From contig JASLDG010000004.1 of assembly GCA_030146045.1 (NCBI GenBank), positions 1-24,008 of the forward strand: a DNA stretch of 24,008 bases, in the 5' to 3' direction. The position numbers and the translations under genes are program-made. The DNA is from Candidatus Saccharimonadales bacterium (lineage in GTDB: Bacteria > Patescibacteriota > Saccharimonadia > Saccharimonadales > Saccharimonadaceae). The notes below the pieces were generated by a model. It was not told the origin of the DNA. It saw only the letters and a program-made list of their open reading frames with translations, and did not search any database. Of the stretch, positions 20,196-24,008 are shown in pieces (position 1 is the first letter of the stretch; every line of letters starts with the position of its first letter).

Positions 20196-23100
20196 TCACT
20201 TGATCGTTACAGCGTCTTCGCCAAGAAGCTTGACGAGCTTACCGATCAACGCCTCACTGCCATCAATACTAAACGGCAAACGAATCGCACTCTTTTTATC
20301 CGTACCAAGTACAAGAATAATTGGGGTAATCCCAACATGCTCGCTACATGTCTGCTTGAGAGCAGTTAACGCCTGGTGATCATCTGGATTTTTGACATGT
20401 ACGTACACCGTTTTTTCGATTTCTTCCGCTGGCTTTGGCGCAGGGCGTGGCTCAGGTACGGTTGCTGTCTGATTTTTCAGTGCTTCCTTTTGTGGACGTG
20501 CTGGAGGCGGCGTGCCGCTCTTTGCCGCCTGATATGCCGCTCGGCGTTCAGCCTTAACACCTGAACTCATACGTGGTGCTTCCATTTTACGTCCGGTTGA
20601 TTCGTACTCTCGAAGTTCTTGATCCGTGACAATCATAAACTCATCAGCAATCATCTTAGCATCACTTCCCAAGTTACCATCACGATCACGCGCACTGATC
20701 TTGCCTGATACACGCACCACCGCGTCCTGGACTAATTTGGCACCAATCTGCTCATATAAGTTCGGAAAAACGATCACCTCAGCTTCGTTGGTTTTATCCT
20801 CAAGTCCGACAAATGCCATTTTCGTACCACTTTTTGTCACGATGGTACGTACCGTACTAATCAGGCCGCCAATCGTTACTTTTTTGCCATCGATATCAGG
20901 TGTCACGCGAGCCAAAGGAATCGTCTGCTCCGAAAAGTATGCATCATAGTTATCAAGCGGATGCGCACTAATATAGAGCCCCATCAACTCGCGTTCCCAC
21001 ATCAAACGTTCTTTGTCAGTGTGTTTCGTGGGTGCCGGCTGCATCGTCATAGTCGGTTGAATTGCCTGACCTGCATCCCCCATGAGTCCAAATAAATCGG
21101 TCTGACCACTCGCCGCCTCTTTCTGCAGCTTACTTGCAAACCCTTGAATTGTTTCAAGATTATAGAGCAGATCGGATCGATCGCCTAAGCTATCAAAGCC
21201 GCCCGATTTAATCAGTGAATCCCATGCTTTTTTATTGAACTTCTGCGTACTGACCCGTTTAGCGAAGTCTTCAATATTCGCAAATTTACCATCGATATCA
21301 CGAGCATGAATTACTTCCTCAACTGCGCCGACACCAACACCCTTTACCGCCGCCATACCGAAGCGAATTTTGTTCTCACCCGGCACTACCGCAAACTCGG
21401 TAAATGATTCATTCACGTCCGGATTTAACACTTGAATACCCATGTGCTTACATTCGTTAATCTCAATCGCCAACCGCTCAATATCATCTTGATCGCTGGT
21501 CATGAGCGCCGCCATAAATGCGTCTGGATAGTGCGCCTTGAGATAGGCCGTCCAGTAACTAATCAAGCCGTAGCAGGCCGCGTGCGACTTATTGAAACAG
21601 TAATTCGCAAACTCTTCCAGCTGCGCCCAGAACGTCTCAGCTTGTTCTTTGGTCGCACCGCCGTGATTGACTGCACCTTCAACAAAATCAACTTTTACCT
21701 TACGCATAAGATCAATCTTCTTCTTACCTACAGCTTTACGTAACGTATCGGCCTGCCCACCGGTAAACCCGCACCATTCCTTGGAAATCTGCATAAACTG
21801 CTCCTGGTAGACCAAAATACCGTACGTATTTTTCAGTGAGTTTTCCATGCCTGGGTGCAAATAGGTAATCTCTTCCTGGCCATGTTTACGCTTAATAAAG
21901 CTATCGATAAACTGCATCGGACCCGGACGATACAGTGCGACCATCGCGATAATATCATCAAATACTGTTGGCTTAAGATCACGCAAATAGCGCTTCATAC
22001 CCGCCGACTCAAGCTGGAACACCCCAGTCGTATCGCCGCGCTGAAACAGCTCGTATGTCTTTTCGTCATCAAGTGGAATGTCCGAAAGAATAATCTCATT
22101 ATCATACACCTTACGAATAATACGCAGGGCATTATTGATAATCGTGAGGTTCGAAAGACCCAAAAAGTCCATCTTAAGCAATCCCAGCTCTTCAACCGGG
22201 CCCATAGGAAATTGCGTCGCCACCACGCCTTTTTGCGCCATTTCAAGCGGTACATAGTTCACGACAGCCTCCGGTGCAATCACCACACCCGCTGCGTGCA
22301 CACCGTGCGAGCGCATCGTGCCCTCGAGGCGCATAGCAAAATCAAAGACTTGCTTAGCAATCGGGTTGGTCTCATATTCTTTTTTCAGGTCAACATCTTC
22401 TTTAACACTGCGAGCAAGCGGAATATGTCGCCCTTGCTCTGGCGGTGGAATCAACTTGGCGAGCCGATCGCTCTCACCATAAGGCACTTGCAATACACGT
22501 GCCACATCGCGCACTGCAGCACGAGCGGCCATAGTACCAAAGGTGCCGATATTCGTTACTCGATCGCTCCCATACTTTTGCGCGCAATATTCAATCACCT
22601 CGCCGCGCCGCGTGTCTTGAATATCGATGTCAATATCCGGCATCGAAATACGATCAGGGTTCAAGAATCGCTCAAACAGCAGGTCGTATTTCAGCGGATC
22701 AAGATCGGTGATGTTCAGCGTATAGGCAATAATACTACCCGCTGCCGAGCCACGACCCGGTCCAAAAATGATCCCCTGATCTTTTCCCCAGTTAATAAAA
22801 TCTTGGACAATCAAGAAATAGCCGTTATACCCCATCTCATCAAGAACACCGAATTCCATATCAAGACGCTCAATTTCTTCAGGCTTCAGGCCGGCTCGAA
22901 TCTCCGCATTTGTCATCGCCTTGGCTTCCTCAAGCGTCTTATCCATATAGCGCATTGCCATACCACGATACACGAGCTGATCAAGATACTCTTTCTCGCC
23001 GATACCACCTGGGGTTGGAAACTTTGGAATCAGAATCTTACCAAGTTCGATTTCAACATGACAACGATCGGCAATACGACGTGTATTTGCAACGGCTTCT

Positions 23101-23921
23101 GGGTCGGTCTTACCCCACCGCGAAATAATATCTTGCGGATCAGTCACATGGAGTTCAAAATCTTTGAGACTCATACGCTTCTCGTCGCTCAGGAACGCAC
23201 CAGTACCGACACACAGCAAAATCTCATGTGCCTCTTGATCATCATGCGTTAAGTAGTGTCCATCACTCGTTACAACACGCGGAATGTCTAATTCTTCGCT
23301 TAAACGGTACAGATGCTTGTTAATCCCCACCTGTACATCCCATTTGTGCGGATGATCGGGAAATCCATGATCTTGCAGCTCGAGATAGTAGCGGTCGCCA
23401 AAAATCGACTTGTACCATGCGGCAATCTTCTTCGCTTCCTCGTAGTTATCGACACGCAACTGCTCGCCTACCTCACCGCTTGCACATCCACTGAGAATAA
23501 TGAGACCCTCGTTATATTGCTCGAGTAGCTCATGATCGATACGCGGCTTGTAATACATACCCTCGAGATTGGCAATGGTAGAGAGCTTCATCAGGTTTTT
23601 ATACCCTTGCTCATTCATCGCTAAAATAATCAAGTGATACCGTGCTTTGTCTTTAGCCGGATCACGATCATGCCGAGACCTGGCCGCTACATATGCCTCC
23701 ATGCCAAAAATTGGCTTAATGCCAGCATCACTTGCTGCTTTATAAAACTCAATAGTACCGCTCATCGTACCATGATCGGTAATGGCCGCCGCTTCCATAC
23801 CCATCTCCTTCACCGTATTTACCAGTGCAGGAATCTTACTCAAACCGTCGAGCAAGCTATGATGACTGTGATTATGCAGGTGGACATAGTCCGATGACTG
23901 CAACGTAAGTTGACTCCCCAT
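20196..23921 (-). CDS. dnaE: DNA polymerase III alpha subunit
   Basis: The 1241-residue replicative polymerase. The N-terminal PHP domain (about 1-280) keeps all the metal-ligand positions: H14, H16, D25, H50, E75, H96, C146, D220 and H222. The polymerase core contains GPGRGSAAGS (387-396), the catalytic aspartates D429 and D431 in PDIDIDI, and LLKMDFLGLSNLTII carrying the third. A QTDLFG sequence near residue 939 matches the sliding-clamp-binding motif. An OB fold follows (KVTIGGLISTV to VSGKISARD), then a Pro/Lys-rich linker and a small C-terminal domain. ATG 23921 follows AAGGAG at a short distance and a TATACT box whose +1 is about four bases upstream. It converges on the methyltransferase gene with a two-base gap. 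Confidence 0.98.
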   Translation of the reverse strand: MGSQLTLQSSDYVHLHNHSHHSLLDGLSKIPALVNTVKEMGMEAAAITDHGTMSGTIEFYKAASDAGIKPIFGMEAYVAARSRHDRDPAKDKARYHLIILAMNEQGYKNLMKLSTIANLEGMYYKPRIDHELLEQYNEGLIILSGCASGEVGEQLRVDNYEEAKKIAAWYKSIFGDRYYLELQDHGFPDHPHKWDVQVGINKHLYRLSEELDIPRVVTSDGHYLTHDDQEAHEILLCVGTGAFLSDEKRMSLKDFELHVTDPQDIISRWGKTDPEAVANTRRIADRCHVEIELGKILIPKFPTPGGIGEKEYLDQLVYRGMAMRYMDKTLEEAKAMTNAEIRAGLKPEEIERLDMEFGVLDEMGYNGYFLIVQDFINWGKDQGIIFGPGRGSAAGSIIAYTLNITDLDPLKYDLLFERFLNPDRISMPDIDIDIQDTRRGEVIEYCAQKYGSDRVTNIGTFGTMAARAAVRDVARVLQVPYGESDRLAKLIPPPEQGRHIPLARSVKEDVDLKKEYETNPIAKQVFDFAMRLEGTMRSHGVHAAGVVIAPEAVVNYVPLEMAQKGVVATQFPMGPVEELGLLKMDFLGLSNLTIINNALRIIRKVYDNEIILSDIPLDDEKTYELFQRGDTTGVFQLESAGMKRYLRDLKPTVFDDIIAMVALYRPGPMQFIDSFIKRKHGQEEITYLHPGMENSLKNTYGILVYQEQFMQISKEWCGFTGGQADTLRKAVGKKKIDLMRKVKVDFVEGAVNHGGATKEQAETFWAQLEEFANYCFNKSHAACYGLISYWTAYLKAHYPDAFMAALMTSDQDDIERLAIEINECKHMGIQVLNPDVNESFTEFAVVPGENKIRFGMAAVKGVGVGAVEEVIHARDIDGKFANIEDFAKRVSTQKFNKKAWDSLIKSGGFDSLGDRSDLLYNLETIQGFASKLQKEAASGQTDLFGLMGDAGQAIQPTMTMQPAPTKHTDKERLMWERELMGLYISAHPLDNYDAYFSEQTIPLARVTPDIDGKKVTIGGLISTVRTIVTKSGTKMAFVGLEDKTNEAEVIVFPNLYEQIGAKLVQDAVVRVSGKISARDRDGNLGSDAKMIADEFMIVTDQELREYESTGRKMEAPRMSSGVKAERRAAYQAAKSGTPPPARPQKEALKNQTATVPEPRPAPKPAEEIEKTVYVHVKNPDDHQALTALKQTCSEHVGITPIILVLGTDKKSAIRLPFSIDGSEALIGKLVKLLGEDAVTIK

Positions 23922-23931
23922 ATCTCCTTTT

Positions 23932-23961
23932 AGTATATCAAATATACGAACAAAACGTCAG
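23932..23961 (-). promoter_or_regulatory. dnaE promoter
   Basis: CTGACG (23961-23956) and TATACT (23937-23932) on the minus strand, spacer 18 bp, predicted +1 near 23925, giving a leader of about four bases. The AAGGAG here would be mostly upstream of the message. Confidence 0.55.
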
Positions 23962-24008
23962 CCTAAACCTGGAGATCGCGCTTGTTGTCATCTATTCGAT
24001 GTACAACA

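Noticed and set aside
21855..23252. 465-codon open frame on the plus strand opposite dnaE
   Set aside because: It is fully antisense to conserved polymerase sequence, has His/Arg/Asn-rich nonsense composition, and lacks a ribosome site or promoter. A shadow of dnaE codon bias.
1..24008. Recoding of UGA as glycine, as in some CPR lineages (Gracilibacteria, Absconditabacteria)
   Set aside because: UGA is the natural stop of dnaE, the J-domain gene and the orphan gene, and no in-frame UGA interrupts any conserved gene.
1..24008. CRISPR arrays, tRNA/rRNA genes, insertion sequences, prophage
   Set aside because: No regularly spaced repeats, no cloverleaf or rRNA sequence and no transposase, integrase or capsid-like protein was seen on either strand.

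Overview
The window looks like chromosome from a Candidate Phyla Radiation (Patescibacteria) bacterium, most probably Candidatus Saccharibacteria (TM7). This is inferred from several things together: a type IV pilus ATPase and broad scavenging-type gene content, a clpC-radA-yacL-like cluster, an RNase HII-YraN fusion, an extended L19, roughly 50% G+C, and many genes that seem to be transcribed without a 5' leader. The genetic code is standard: UGA is used as a stop, for example at the ends of dnaE, the J-domain gene and the orphan gene at 12.4 kb. I see no rRNA, tRNA, CRISPR array, transposase or prophage. No gene-free stretch is longer than about 170 bases.

Layout. 1-5738 (minus): a proteostasis/DNA-repair operon, clpC -> membrane-anchored HEXXH protein -> radA -> PIN/TRAM protein (cut by the window edge). 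It is headed by a perfect CIRCE operator overlapping a good sigma-A promoter. 5884-8814 (plus): a 976-residue polytopic membrane protein, divergent from clpC. 8879-10003 (minus): nusA, whose short leader contains a terminator-like hairpin. 10124-12247 (plus): three probably leaderless genes, namely a DUF1361 membrane protein, a membrane-anchored beta-lactamase-fold serine hydrolase and a J-domain protein. 12244-12830 (plus): a G+C-rich orphan gene with its own promoter, structured leader, flanking 11-bp inverted repeat and terminator. 12857-13597 (minus): an exported HNH nuclease, divergent from pepN (13621-16143, plus) across only 23 bp; one palindromic -10 box can serve both. 16129-17202 (minus): RNase HII-YraN fusion. 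17271-17795 (minus): ribosomal protein L19 with a long leader. 17957-19585 (minus): PilB/GspE-type ATPase. 19702-20193 (plus): SpoU/TrmH RNA methyltransferase. 20196-23921 (minus): DNA polymerase III alpha subunit, DnaE.

How the genes fit together. Replication and repair are represented by dnaE, radA and rnhB-yraN. Transcription and translation are represented by nusA, rplS and trmH. Stress proteostasis (clpC, perhaps with the HEXXH protein) is probably under HrcA control. Nutrient or DNA acquisition is suggested by the exported nuclease, the aminopeptidase and the pilus ATPase. The most unusual features are the expression signals. At least nine promoter-proximal genes have a -10 hexamer whose predicted +1 falls on, or within five bases of, the start codon. 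Another set (PIN/TRAM, clpC, nusA, rplS, the large membrane protein and the orphan cassette) has recognisable Shine-Dalgarno sequences.
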